Positions 6,524 through 14,393 of a stretch of 32,077 bases of DNA are shown piece by piece (positions within the stretch are counted from its first letter, which is position 1; the number at the start of each line of letters is the position of its first letter). This stretch comes from Nitrospinaceae bacterium (lineage in GTDB: Bacteria > Nitrospinota > Nitrospinia > Nitrospinales > VA-1). The notes under the pieces were generated by a model that ran no database searches, had not been told where the DNA came from, and saw only the letters and a program-made list of their open reading frames with translations. Both the position numbers and the translations under genes were made by a program. The stretch spans positions 1 to 32,077 of the forward strand of contig JAJDBH010000067.1 in assembly GCA_029261455.1 (NCBI GenBank). The letters are read 5' to 3'.

Positions 6524-6843
6524 AGTAATCTCCTTAGATAAACATAAAATCCTGCATCCAATAATTATAAGCCCTTAATTCTCAATAGTTTGTTACAAGG
6601 CCGTTACATTACAATCACAATAATATTTACGTGGGCCTTATAGGACAATGAGACCCCTTCCTTCATATAACTTTTCGGCCAATCGCAACTACCACTTAAG
6701 GCTTTAATTTAAAAGGGTTATAAGGGCTATTACTTCAATAGCTTTATCTGTTAAACTTTTAGTTTGATTCTTTATACTGGGTTTTGACATCAAAGGTGTA
6801 CTATCATAACTCCCTATAAATTAAGCTATCAGGAGACAAGTCA
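6524..6843. other. 320-base non-coding stretch upstream of the parvulin-rhodanese gene
   Basis: I find no supported gene here. It is AT-rich. A TTGACA at 6784-6789 could be a -35 element for the gene at 6844, but the best -10 at 16-17 bases spacing (ATAACT/TAACTC) is weak, and the better TATAAA at 6815-6820 is too far away. The leftward small ORF at 6523 must also be transcribed from within this stretch. Confidence 0.4.
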
Positions 6844-7770
6844 ATGATCCGGGTTCGAGCCAGCCAGATTTTCACCCATTCCATGGAAGATGTCGTCGCA
6901 GCAAAAAAACAATTAGATAGCGGCACTCCGTTTGAAGAGGTGGTGACAAATTTCAGCACCTGCCCCTCTAAGGAAAATGCTGGAGACCTGGGATGGATGC
7001 CGGAAGGAAATCTGCAGTCCATTATGGGGCAGGAAGTTTCTGAGGCAGATTTAGGAAATGTTATCGGTCCGGTTCATTCTCAATACGGTTACCACATCCT
7101 GAAAATCTCTGAAATTGAAGTGGAAAAAATCGAAGGCCCATTTAATCCTGACATTTCTATGGAATCTGCCAACCAGATTTTTCCAGATATCCACACCGTA
7201 CTCTTTAAAGAGTTCCATATTGGTTTGCCAGTGACGCCATATAGCAAAGGGGCGACTCTGGCTTCTATATGTCAGGCTCAAGGAAAAAATGTACAGGAAG
7301 TCATCAATTGTCTGAACAAGGAACATGCAGATAAAAATGTTGCCATCATTACCTGTGAAGATTTGAAACAAAAAATGGATTCCAATAACAAGCCCGTCTT
7401 ACTCGACATTCGCGAAAGCTGGGAAAGAGATATTTCCAAAATTGAAGGCTCTCACATTATCAATGCCGAAAACAATGAGCATATTATGGGAACCTTCGAA
7501 AAAGATCGCGAAATTGTATTAATCGACTGGAAACAGGACCGTAGTCCCAGCTTCCAGAAATGGTTAAGCCAAAGAGGATTCACCAACATAAAATGCCTGG
7601 AAGGTGGAATCGACCTGTGGTCTGAGAAAATTGAAACTCGGTTGAACCGCTACGACATTGACGAGGATGATGGATACCGCTATGAAGATATCCTCGAGGA
7701 AGACAACGATGGTCACGACGACCATGATGATCACGACCATGACGATCACGAAGGCCATGACCGCCCCTAA
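6844..7770 (+). CDS. Cytosolic parvulin (PpiC-type) fused to a degenerate rhodanese domain with a His/Asp-rich tail
   Basis: The 308-residue protein has four parts. Residues 1-92 are a parvulin peptidyl-prolyl isomerase domain (RASQIF, FSTCPSKENAGDLGWMPEGN, VHSQYGYHILKI). Residues about 115-158 resemble a small helical DUF1858-type segment; this assignment is weak. Residues about 165-262 are a rhodanese domain (PVLLDIRESWERDISKIEGS at its start, GFTNIKCLEGGIDLW at its end), but the active-site loop reads IDWKQDRS, placing Asp228 where rhodaneses have the sulfur-carrying Cys. Residues 280-308 are a highly acidic tail with six His between 291 and 305, suited to binding metal. There is no signal peptide, so it acts in the cytosol. 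A GGAG 8-9 bases before the ATG supports the start. The oppDF-type genes follow 35 bases later and may be co-transcribed. Confidence 0.88.
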   Translation: MIRVRASQIFTHSMEDVVAAKKQLDSGTPFEEVVTNFSTCPSKENAGDLGWMPEGNLQSIMGQEVSEADLGNVIGPVHSQYGYHILKISEIEVEKIEGPFNPDISMESANQIFPDIHTVLFKEFHIGLPVTPYSKGATLASICQAQGKNVQEVINCLNKEHADKNVAIITCEDLKQKMDSNNKPVLLDIRESWERDISKIEGSHIINAENNEHIMGTFEKDREIVLIDWKQDRSPSFQKWLSQRGFTNIKCLEGGIDLWSEKIETRLNRYDIDEDDGYRYEDILEEDNDGHDDHDDHDHDDHEGHDRP

Positions 7771-7805
7771 AATAACTCTGGCACCTTTTCCTCATCAGAG
7801 ATAGC

Positions 7806-8780
7806 ATGTCACCTCTTCTCGAAATTGAAGATTTAAGCACGTTTTTTCACACAGAAGAAAACATCGTTAAATCCGTACGCAATGTGGATCTGACCATCCA
7901 TAAAGGTGAGACTCTGGCACTGGTAGGAGAATCCGGTTGCGGGAAATCCGTCACCGCCTTAAGTGCCATGCGCTTAATCCCCACTCCTCCTGGAAAATTC
8001 GAATCGGGGCGCATCCTTTTTAATGGGAAGGATCTTCTGCAAGCATCCGAAGTAGAAATGCAGAATATCCGTGGCAACGAAATCAGCATGATTTTTCAGG
8101 AGCCCATGACTTCTCTCAACCCGATATTCACAGTCGGAGATCAGATCATGGAAGCGATTCGGCTGCATCAGAACAAAACAGAATCTCAAGCACGAGAGTT
8201 GGCCTTGAACGTTCTGCATCAGGTCGCTATCCCCTCTCCGGAGAACCGGATTGACCAGTATCCGCACGAGTTATCTGGCGGAATGAAGCAACGCGTGATG
8301 ATCGCCATGGCGATCGTTTGTCAACCGGCCCTTCTCATAGCAGATGAACCCACCACTGCTCTGGATGTCACCATTCAAGCACAAATTCTCGACCTTCTCG
8401 ATCAACTGAGAAAAGAAACCCAAATGTCTATTCTGCTCATCACGCACAACTTGGGCATCGTGGCCCAATACGCTGACCGTGTGGCAGTGATGTATTCCGG
8501 AAAAGTGGTGGAACTTGCACCCGTTGAAGAATTGTTTTCCTCACCAGCACACCCTTATACCCGTGGGCTGCTCAACTCATTACCCAAAGATGGTGCCAAA
8601 CTCGAAACAATACCTGGCTCAGTACCCCACCCTGCATACCTGCCTGAGGGTTGTGCATTTTACCCCCGGTGTACGGAAAAGCTTGATCGGTGCATGAAGG
8701 AAATGCCACCATTAGAATCCATTGATGGCAAAAGCCCACACCAAACAGCCTGTTGGTTGTACGAGGCGATTCCTTCCTAA
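7806..8780 (+). CDS. oppD: Oligopeptide/dipeptide ABC transporter ATPase, OppD/DppD type
   Basis: This is one of the two ATPases that energise import of peptides (or nickel) across the inner membrane. All ABC motifs are present: Walker A GESGCGKS (41-48), Q-loop FQEPMTS, signature LSGGM (156-160), Walker B LLIADEP (176-182) and the switch His214. The C-terminal oligopeptide-transporter domain carries the four Cys (283, 289, 296, 316) in the CxxxxxC...C...C pattern seen in Opp/Dpp ATPases, where an iron-sulfur cluster has been reported in some members. The length of 324 is typical. The next gene (OppF type) starts on the last base of this stop codon. No permease or binding-protein gene is in the window, so the substrate cannot be given. 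Confidence 0.93.
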   Translation: MSPLLEIEDLSTFFHTEENIVKSVRNVDLTIHKGETLALVGESGCGKSVTALSAMRLIPTPPGKFESGRILFNGKDLLQASEVEMQNIRGNEISMIFQEPMTSLNPIFTVGDQIMEAIRLHQNKTESQARELALNVLHQVAIPSPENRIDQYPHELSGGMKQRVMIAMAIVCQPALLIADEPTTALDVTIQAQILDLLDQLRKETQMSILLITHNLGIVAQYADRVAVMYSGKVVELAPVEELFSSPAHPYTRGLLNSLPKDGAKLETIPGSVPHPAYLPEGCAFYPRCTEKLDRCMKEMPPLESIDGKSPHQTACWLYEAIPS

Positions 8781-9748
8781 TGAAGAATTTATTGACCGTT
8801 CAATCTCTGAAAAAATATTTCCCTGTATATGGGGGGTTACTATCGAGAGTCACTGGTCAAGTTAAAGCTGTCGATAACGTATCGTTTGACATCCATGAAG
8901 GAGAAATTTTAGGACTCGTCGGAGAATCTGGTTGTGGCAAAACAACAGTGGGGCGCATGAGCTTGCGTCTCATGCAACCCACATCAGGGAGCGTGTATTT
9001 TGAGGAGGCAGATATTTTCAAATTGAATAGAGGAGAAATGGCTAGATTGCGTCCAAAGATGCAAATTATTTTTCAAGACCCTTATAGTTCTCTGAATCCT
9101 CGATTTACGGTTGAGCAGATTATCGGAGAAGCGCTTTTCGTTCATTTCAATATCACCGGAAAAGAATTGCGCGAAAAAGTGGAGTCACTCATGGAAAAGG
9201 TGGGACTTTCTCCCATGTACTTGAACAGGTATCCGCATGAATTTTCAGGAGGACAGAGGCAGCGTATTGGCATCGCCCGAGCTTTGGCACTTGGCCCCCG
9301 TTATATCGTTTGCGATGAACCGGTTTCCGCATTGGATGTCTCCATCCAAGCTCAAATTATTAATTTACTGCAAACGCTTCAGCAAGAAGAAAACCTGTCT
9401 ATGCTTTTTATTTCGCATGACCTCAATGTCGTCAAACACCTTTCCCAGAGAACCGCTGTCATGTATCTGGGAAAAATAGTAGAACTCGCTAGCACCGAAC
9501 AGATCGCCAACAATTCAGCCCATCCTTACACACAGGCGTTACTCGCTTCAAAACCATCCCTTGACCCAAAGTCCCGCAACCGACCCAAACCGCTACCGGG
9601 AGACGTTCCCTCTCCCCTTAATCCACCCTCCGGTTGTCATTTCCATCCTCGTTGCCCAAAAGTGATGGATCGTTGTAAAACAGAAATCCCCCGCCAGATC
9701 CAACTGGAAGACGGCCATCAAGTGCACTGCCACCTTTATGATGAATAG
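8780..9748 (+). CDS. oppF: Oligopeptide/dipeptide ABC transporter ATPase, OppF/DppF type
   Basis: This is the partner ATPase, 322 residues: Walker A GESGCGKTT (48-56), Q-loop FQDPYSS, signature FSGGQ (155-159), Walker B YIVCDEP (175-181), switch His in ISHDLNVVKH, and C-terminal Cys286, 292, 299 and 317. The insertion YFPVYGGLLSRVTGQVKAVD near the N-terminus is characteristic of OppF/DppF rather than OppD. The start is placed at the ATG at 8780, giving a TAATG overlap with the upstream gene and the natural N-terminus MKNLLTVQSLKKYF; the longer frame from 8753 would run into oppD. Coupled translation matches the need for a 1:1 heterodimer. The permease genes must lie elsewhere, since folded transport genes neither precede nor follow. 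Confidence 0.93.
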   Translation: MKNLLTVQSLKKYFPVYGGLLSRVTGQVKAVDNVSFDIHEGEILGLVGESGCGKTTVGRMSLRLMQPTSGSVYFEEADIFKLNRGEMARLRPKMQIIFQDPYSSLNPRFTVEQIIGEALFVHFNITGKELREKVESLMEKVGLSPMYLNRYPHEFSGGQRQRIGIARALALGPRYIVCDEPVSALDVSIQAQIINLLQTLQQEENLSMLFISHDLNVVKHLSQRTAVMYLGKIVELASTEQIANNSAHPYTQALLASKPSLDPKSRNRPKPLPGDVPSPLNPPSGCHFHPRCPKVMDRCKTEIPRQIQLEDGHQVHCHLYDE

Positions 9749-10132
9749 CCATTTTATTGCCCAGATCCACCTATTTTTCTCCAGCCTTCCTAATACCTTG
9801 AAACAAAATGGCTTTACTTGTTGCCCTACTTGAAAAGGTTGACCCGGATTCTGCCATCAAACTGCACACATCAGCGTTCAAGAAACCTAAGGAAAAACCA
9901 ATAAATTTTTGATTTTGCACTAACTATAGCCACGCAACTGACCGTTACGAACAAAAATGGATAGAAAACCGTTGGAAACCCGACTTTTAAGGTCAATTGT
10001 TGCTATTCGGGCATGTTTTTTAGCTCGGAGAAACAAGGCTAACTAACGGAAAATATTGCAGAAAATGGGATATAGTGGTAAATTCATAAAATCCTCATCG
10101 ATGCATAAATTGTTACTAAAAAGGGCTGCACT
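9749..10132. other. 384-base intergenic region between oppF and motA
   Basis: No convincing gene is present. A 34-codon frame (9808-9912) lacks a ribosome site. A sequence loosely resembling a flagellar sigma28 promoter (TAAA at 10079-10082 and CGAT at 10099-10102, spacing one base short of the usual arrangement) lies about 30-50 bases before motA. It is suggestive only. No T-rich terminator hairpin is obvious after oppF. Confidence 0.3.
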
Positions 10133-10906
10133 TTGGACATAGCTTCTTTAGCAGGGATCATTTCTGGCCTCCTCCTGATCGTTTCGGCTATCCTCATTGG
10201 GGGTGATGTTCAGTCATTCCTGAACATTCCTGGATTGATGATTGTTATTGGAGGCACTTTGGCCGCCTCGCTCATCACCTTCCAGTTTGATGATATCAGG
10301 TCTGCTTTTAAGGCCGCTGTATTTGTCTTTTCCTCACCTAAAGAAGACTCTAATGACATGGTTTCTACCATGGTTGAGCTTTGTACTTTAAGCCGCAGAC
10401 AAGGGATTGTAGCTTTGAGTAAACTGGAAATTGAGTCGGACTTTCTCAAAAAAGCCTGCAACCTGATTGCAGATGGTTCCAAAGAAGATATGATGCGGGA
10501 TACGCTGAATATCGAAATTGAATCTATGAAGCAAAGGCATTTTATTATTCAGGATGTTTTCAAAAAAATGGGGCTTTACGCACCTTCCTTCGGAATGATA
10601 GGTACTCTGATCGGTCTGGTTCAAATGCTGACAAAATTGAACAACCCTGAAACTGTAGGCCCTTCTATGGCAGTAGCCCTGTTGACCACTTTTTACGGAA
10701 GCCTTCTCGCATCACTAATTTTTAACCCCATCGCTGGTAAACTAAGAGCAAGAACGCTTACTGAGGTTATCAATCTTGAAATCATATTTGAAGGGGCGGC
10801 ATCCATAATTCAGGACAATAACCCCATGCTGGTATATGAAAAACTCTCGTCCTATATTCCGACGAAACTACGTCGTCCCATGCAACAAAAAATGATGAAA
10901 CGATAA
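10133..10906 (+). CDS. motA: Flagellar stator subunit MotA/PomA type
   Basis: MotA forms the ring of the MotA5B2 stator that converts ion flow into rotor torque. The 257-residue protein follows the MotA/PomA plan: TM1 (about 5-23), TM2 (30-50), a cytoplasmic loop with SRRQGIVALSKLEIESD carrying the conserved Arg and Glu residues that contact FliG, TM3 (about 148-170; APSFGMIGTLIGLVQML, including the conserved Pro151), TM4 (about 176-198; Pro199 at its end) and a basic tail. The length and N-terminus resemble PomA-like forms; ion choice cannot be settled from sequence alone. The start is a TTG with a modest AAGGG upstream; no in-frame ATG gives a full TM1. motB follows after 52 bases. Confidence 0.93.
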   Translation: MDIASLAGIISGLLLIVSAILIGGDVQSFLNIPGLMIVIGGTLAASLITFQFDDIRSAFKAAVFVFSSPKEDSNDMVSTMVELCTLSRRQGIVALSKLEIESDFLKKACNLIADGSKEDMMRDTLNIEIESMKQRHFIIQDVFKKMGLYAPSFGMIGTLIGLVQMLTKLNNPETVGPSMAVALLTTFYGSLLASLIFNPIAGKLRARTLTEVINLEIIFEGAASIIQDNNPMLVYEKLSSYIPTKLRRPMQQKMMKR

Positions 10907-10958
10907 ATCCTGAAAAGGAATTTTTCGTCCACTATAATTTTTTAATCTGGCAAATCAC

Positions 10959-12551
10959 ATGAGTCCCCGTGATAGCGTAGAAATGGTCAAGGAACAGCTC
11001 CGCATGCAGGCTAAGGAGTTAAAGCGCCGTGATGCGGAAAAGTCAAAACATGATGCCAAGATCAAGCATGTCCTGAAACTCAGCCAGGAAAAAATAGAAG
11101 TCCTCAAGACCAACGTTCAAGAAAAAGAAGAAGAAATCCAGAACAAGCAATTTTCGGCTCCCAACCTCGCCTTTGATGCTAAAAAGGGATCCCAAGAAGA
11201 AACGGAAGAAGAAGCATCGGACAGAGAAAAAGACCAGGGGTTAATAAAGGAACTCAAGGCCCAACTGGACCAGTCTGGCAAAGATCGAGAAAAACTAGCT
11301 AAAGACCTGAAGAAAGCCTCGAAAGCAAAAGACTCCGCACCAGAAACTATTGTTGAAACCAAAGAAGTCGTTAAAGAAGTTAAAGATCCCAAGCTTATCA
11401 AAGCCCTGAAGAAGCTAAAGCTAAAAACCCAAGCATTGGAAGAACGTCTTGAGCAACACAACAGCAACCAAAATAAGAATGATAAAGAAAAGGAACTGCT
11501 CACTCAAGAGGTTCAACGTTTACGCAAACAACCAGATTCCGTAGGAGAAATAAAAAAGAAAATCAAGAAACAGGAGAAAAAGCACGAGGAGAGCATCAAG
11601 TCCTATGAAAAAATGATCACAGAAAAGTCAGAGCTCATTGACTCTTATGAAAAGGTCATGTACGAAACCCAGGGCGAGTCTGGCAGCACCAAACTCCCTT
11701 CTGAAATCATCAAGGGACTGAAAGAAGATATAGAGAAAATTGATAAAGAAAAAGATCGTCTGGAGCAAGACCTTCTCCGTGAGAAAAAGGAGTTCGACAA
11801 CAAACTTTCAAATGAACTCAAGAAGATTGAGGAAGAATGGCAAGAGAAGCTGAAAAAGGTTCACTCCAATAATAAAAATAATGGCAGTATGGATCAGGGA
11901 ATGGAAGATGAAGGTGCCCCCCTTTGGATGATCACCTACGCCGACATGGTCACTTTGCTCCTGACCTTTTTTATCCTTTATTATTCTATCGCATCCATGA
12001 ATATGCAGAAATTCAAGGAGGCAATTATTGGTGAAGAACAGGCAAGTATCGGTTTACTTGAACTTCTTGACAGCGCGGAGATCAAGGAAAGCATTCAAAG
12101 TTTGACAGGCCTGAAGTCTAACGATATATTGAAAGATATTCAGGAAGTTGCTGATGAAACAGAACTGGATGTTGAAACCAGTGATGCTAAAGTTGTAGTT
12201 CGGGTTCCAGGGGCAAGCCTCTTCAAACCAGGTCAAGCGGACTTGCAGTTATCCGCAAGACCCGTGCTGGATGAAGTTATCCGGGTTGTAAATAAATATC
12301 CGGATTACAAGATACATATACAGGGGCACACTGATGACGAGTCCATTTCCACAGAGAGGTTTCCGACTAACTGGGAACTTTCTGCCGCTCGGGCTACAGC
12401 TGTACTGAGATACTTTTTTGACAAAGGTGCAGAACCTGAGCGCATGACTGCGACGGGCTACGCCGACACGTTTCCCTTGGCAACCAATGACACGGTGCCA
12501 GGAAGAGCCAAAAACAGGAGGGTTGAATTTGTTCTGGAAAAAGAAAACTAA
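10959..12551 (+). CDS. motB: MotB-type stator protein with about 320-residue N-terminal coiled-coil extension
   Basis: The C-terminal 215 residues are an ordinary MotB: PLWMITYADMVTLLLTFFIL (321-340) is the transmembrane helix with the ion-binding Asp329, followed by a periplasmic OmpA-type peptidoglycan-binding domain (IHIQGHTDDESIS near 453-465, NWELSAARA 471-479, GRAKNRRVEF 515-524). The odd part is residues 1-320, a highly charged Lys/Glu-rich sequence with heptad-like helices, broken near 125-145 and 235-250. Ordinary MotB has a few dozen cytoplasmic residues. The single frame is open throughout, and the possible internal ATG before PLWM (codon 311) has no ribosome site, so I take the long form as real. 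MotB is dimeric in known stators, so this region would project into the cytoplasm below the MotA ring. The downstream pilZ gene overlaps by 23 bases. Confidence 0.9.
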   Translation: MSPRDSVEMVKEQLRMQAKELKRRDAEKSKHDAKIKHVLKLSQEKIEVLKTNVQEKEEEIQNKQFSAPNLAFDAKKGSQEETEEEASDREKDQGLIKELKAQLDQSGKDREKLAKDLKKASKAKDSAPETIVETKEVVKEVKDPKLIKALKKLKLKTQALEERLEQHNSNQNKNDKEKELLTQEVQRLRKQPDSVGEIKKKIKKQEKKHEESIKSYEKMITEKSELIDSYEKVMYETQGESGSTKLPSEIIKGLKEDIEKIDKEKDRLEQDLLREKKEFDNKLSNELKKIEEEWQEKLKKVHSNNKNNGSMDQGMEDEGAPLWMITYADMVTLLLTFFILYYSIASMNMQKFKEAIIGEEQASIGLLELLDSAEIKESIQSLTGLKSNDILKDIQEVADETELDVETSDAKVVVRVPGASLFKPGQADLQLSARPVLDEVIRVVNKYPDYKIHIQGHTDDESISTERFPTNWELSAARATAVLRYFFDKGAEPERMTATGYADTFPLATNDTVPGRAKNRRVEFVLEKEN

Positions 12552-12927
12552 AGATACCGGGAAGAAGCTATTCAAAAATCCTTCTGAAACCAGAGGGGCT
12601 TTCAGGGTTTATCCTTCTAAAGAGAATCCCATTATTATCAAGGTAGGTGGCACCGATCTCATAGCAGTAGACATTAGTGCTGGTGGTATTTCTTTTGATA
12701 ATAAAAAGTTTAAACTTGGTGCAACCTACCCTCTTGAAATCACTTTGCCTAGAGGAAAAGGAACCTTTACCGTAAAAACTGAAGTCCTCAAAATTGACGA
12801 CAAGGATGTATGCCGTTGTAAAATAGTTGGTCTCAGCGATGATCAGGAAGATCAAGTCCATTCATATATTCTGGCTCGCCAAAAAGAGGAAATAGCTCAA
12901 GGTAAAGGCAAAGGTATCAGGCAATAA
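12529..12927 (+). CDS. PilZ-domain protein (c-di-GMP-binding family), overlapping motB
   Basis: This is a 132-residue stand-alone PilZ domain. Both c-di-GMP motifs are present: RGAFR (RxxxR, residues 22-26) and DISAGG (D/NxSxxG, 48-53). I place the start at the TTG at 12529, giving MFWKKKTKDTGKK, because AGGAGG lies exactly 7 bases upstream inside the motB coding sequence; the longer ATG frame at 12487 has no such site. The gene therefore overlaps the last 23 bases of motB and should be translated in proportion to it. PilZ proteins such as YcgR slow flagellar motors by acting at the MotA/FliG interface, so a c-di-GMP brake for this stator is a natural inference. The basic N-terminus could contact membrane or MotA. 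Confidence 0.88.
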   Translation: MFWKKKTKDTGKKLFKNPSETRGAFRVYPSKENPIIIKVGGTDLIAVDISAGGISFDNKKFKLGATYPLEITLPRGKGTFTVKTEVLKIDDKDVCRCKIVGLSDDQEDQVHSYILARQKEEIAQGKGKGIRQ

Positions 12928-12961
12928 CTCTTTTAAAGAGTTATTAAGGTTATTCAACCTT
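12923..12961 (+). terminator. Tandem hairpins after motA-motB-pilZ
   Basis: AATAACTC (12923-12930) / GAGTTATT (12938-12945) is an 8-bp stem that begins within the last codons of pilZ. AAGGTT (12946-12951), loop ATTC, AACCTT (12956-12961) follows at once. Neither is followed by a run of more than two T, so termination efficiency is uncertain, but the position at the operon end is right. Confidence 0.4.
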
Positions 12962-12997
12962 GTTGTTAAATACCTTGTTATCTGCCTGTTTGAAGAT

Positions 12998-13636
12998 ATG
13001 AGCATTATAGACCCCACCCCACCCGAAGCATCTGAAGACTGGCGTCCTAAAGACTTGGAAATGATCAGTCATGTGGAAGTGTTTCAGAACAAACCCGACA
13101 TACTCAAAAAGGTTGAAAGTCGTCTAACCAAACTCAAAGAAGCAATGGTCGTCGAACTACTACCCTGTGCTTCTCAATTGCCCCCGGGAACAAATATAGA
13201 AAAAGGGCAAATAGCCAGAGGTGAAAATCATAACGGGTTTCCCTTTTTATCTCTGGATATACCGCAGAACTTTTCCAAAACCGAAATGTATACTTATAGA
13301 ACCCTTTTCTGGTGGGGGCATTATCTGGGGTTTTCCTTGATCTTGAAAGGCGATAAACTAAAAACCTATTTCCAGCACCTTTCTGATAATTGCAACGAGC
13401 CTCCTTTTCAAAATGTTTACCTCTCACTAGCTCCCACTCCATGGGAATGGCGCTTGGATCAACAATATTTCATTCCGGTCAGTGACCAACAGGCTTGGGC
13501 TGACAATTCAAACCTTTTAGATTACATGAAGATCATGCGGTTTCATTCTATCGCTGATGCGTCATTCAGAGAATTAGACTGGACACAAGCAGGTGTCAAG
13601 TTCTGGAAGGACATGGCCCCTGTCTGCCTAGGTTAG
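12998..13636 (+). CDS. Hypothetical protein, 212 aa
   Basis: I do not recognise a family. The protein is soluble in appearance, with no signal peptide or membrane helix. It is rich in aromatic residues, especially in the second half: RTLFWWGHYLGFSLIL, TPWEWRLDQQYFIP and ELDWTQAGVKFW. Residues about 25-55 form a charged helix (NKPDILKKVESRLTKLKEAM). The ribosome site is weak (a GAAG just before the ATG). It follows the motAB-pilZ set by 70 bases on the same strand but is separated from it by two hairpins, so operon membership is unclear. It converges with the S24-like gene, with 33 bases between stops. Confidence 0.7.
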   Translation: MSIIDPTPPEASEDWRPKDLEMISHVEVFQNKPDILKKVESRLTKLKEAMVVELLPCASQLPPGTNIEKGQIARGENHNGFPFLSLDIPQNFSKTEMYTYRTLFWWGHYLGFSLILKGDKLKTYFQHLSDNCNEPPFQNVYLSLAPTPWEWRLDQQYFIPVSDQQAWADNSNLLDYMKIMRFHSIADASFRELDWTQAGVKFWKDMAPVCLG

Positions 13637-13669
13637 GCCCACTCTCTGAAACAGATCACTTCAAGTTTA

Positions 13670-14179
13670 TTATTTTTGTACATACACCAATCGGTGTTTC
13701 CAACGGACTTTACTGGCAGGGACCAACCTCAACTTACCCGAATTTGCAAAATCTTTAAAGAGCAATACATGATGCAGAGAGGGAGCAATAGGTGAAATCC
13801 GGCTATCAGGAATATGCATGGGTGTTGGAACCATAAACACTTTTCGCCTACTCTTGGCTCTTTCCTCTGAAGTTTCTTTTTGCATCCATTTCCCTAAAAA
13901 CGGAAGCTCCCCCTGCACCTCAACAGCATAAATATCTTCCAGCGCAGTCCCATCTGTTTTCGAAAAAACTGCCAAGCAACCTAAGGGTAAATAAGGCGTG
14001 TCACAAACACCTTCAATCCGCACCCCATAACATAAGTCTGGCAGTTCCATTGGCGGAGATATTCTGGTATAACTGTTGGAAAGAAAAATCTTTTCTCCCT
14101 TCTCAGTGCCAGGCTCCCACCTTTCCTGGCCGGAGGAAAATGAGATCAGGGGAATCGAAATCTTAGAATCGTACTTCAT
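13670..14179 (-). CDS. S24/LexA-like fold protein with Cys in place of the catalytic Ser, no HTH
   Basis: The 169-residue protein contains CYGVRIEGVCDTPYLPLGCL (50-69), which aligns position for position with the S24 peptidase motif (R-x-E-G-D-S-M-x-P-x-x-x-x-G) of LexA, UmuD and phage repressors. Cys59 stands where the nucleophilic Ser would be, and Lys97 (in LPFLGKW) lies 38 residues later; the Ser-Lys spacing is 37 in both LexA and UmuD. The preceding 45 residues are too short for, and do not resemble, a DNA-binding HTH. It is thus a UmuD-like or repressor-C-terminal-like domain with an altered nucleophile, whose function is unknown. The assignment rests on motif reading by eye. The ribosome site is poor. 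Confidence 0.6.
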   Translation of the reverse strand: MKYDSKISIPLISFSSGQERWEPGTEKGEKIFLSNSYTRISPPMELPDLCYGVRIEGVCDTPYLPLGCLAVFSKTDGTALEDIYAVEVQGELPFLGKWMQKETSEERAKSRRKVFMVPTPMHIPDSRISPIAPSLHHVLLFKDFANSGKLRLVPASKVRWKHRLVYVQK

Positions 14180-14393
14180 AGCTTTTTTCTGTATGCCCCT
14201 GCACCATGAATGTCCTCAGAACTATTTCCCGGACAACACAGATCACAGCACTTAATAGTTTTATGTTGCACTCAATACCCCTTGGACCATGAGTTTTCAT
14301 ATTTTAGCAAACACCAGTTTTACCTTGCAGAAGAGAGCTCCAATTACAAAGATTAATCACACATCTATCCCACATTAACAATTATTAATTTTC

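Noticed and set aside
7564-7840. Two leftward frames opposite the His/Asp-rich tail
   Set aside because: They are antisense readings of the GAC/CAT/GAT-rich tail codons, producing Val/Ile or Arg/His repeats without ribosome sites.
9808-9912. 34-codon rightward frame beginning MALLVALLEKVDPD
   Set aside because: No ribosome site, very short and no recognisable motif.
11117-11503. Leftward 128-aa frame inside motB
   Set aside because: It is a Ser/Phe/Leu-rich antisense of the Lys/Glu coiled-coil codons.
11889-12551. Short MotB from an internal ATG before the transmembrane helix
   Set aside because: No ribosome site precedes it, and the upstream 310 codons stay open with coiled-coil character, which argues for one long protein.
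10133-12551. Zorya-type phage-defence system (ZorA/ZorB)
   Set aside because: The long extension is on the MotB-like protein, MotA is of normal size with FliG-contact residues, and there is no ZorC, ZorD or ZorE gene; PilZ and chemotaxis neighbours favour a motility role.
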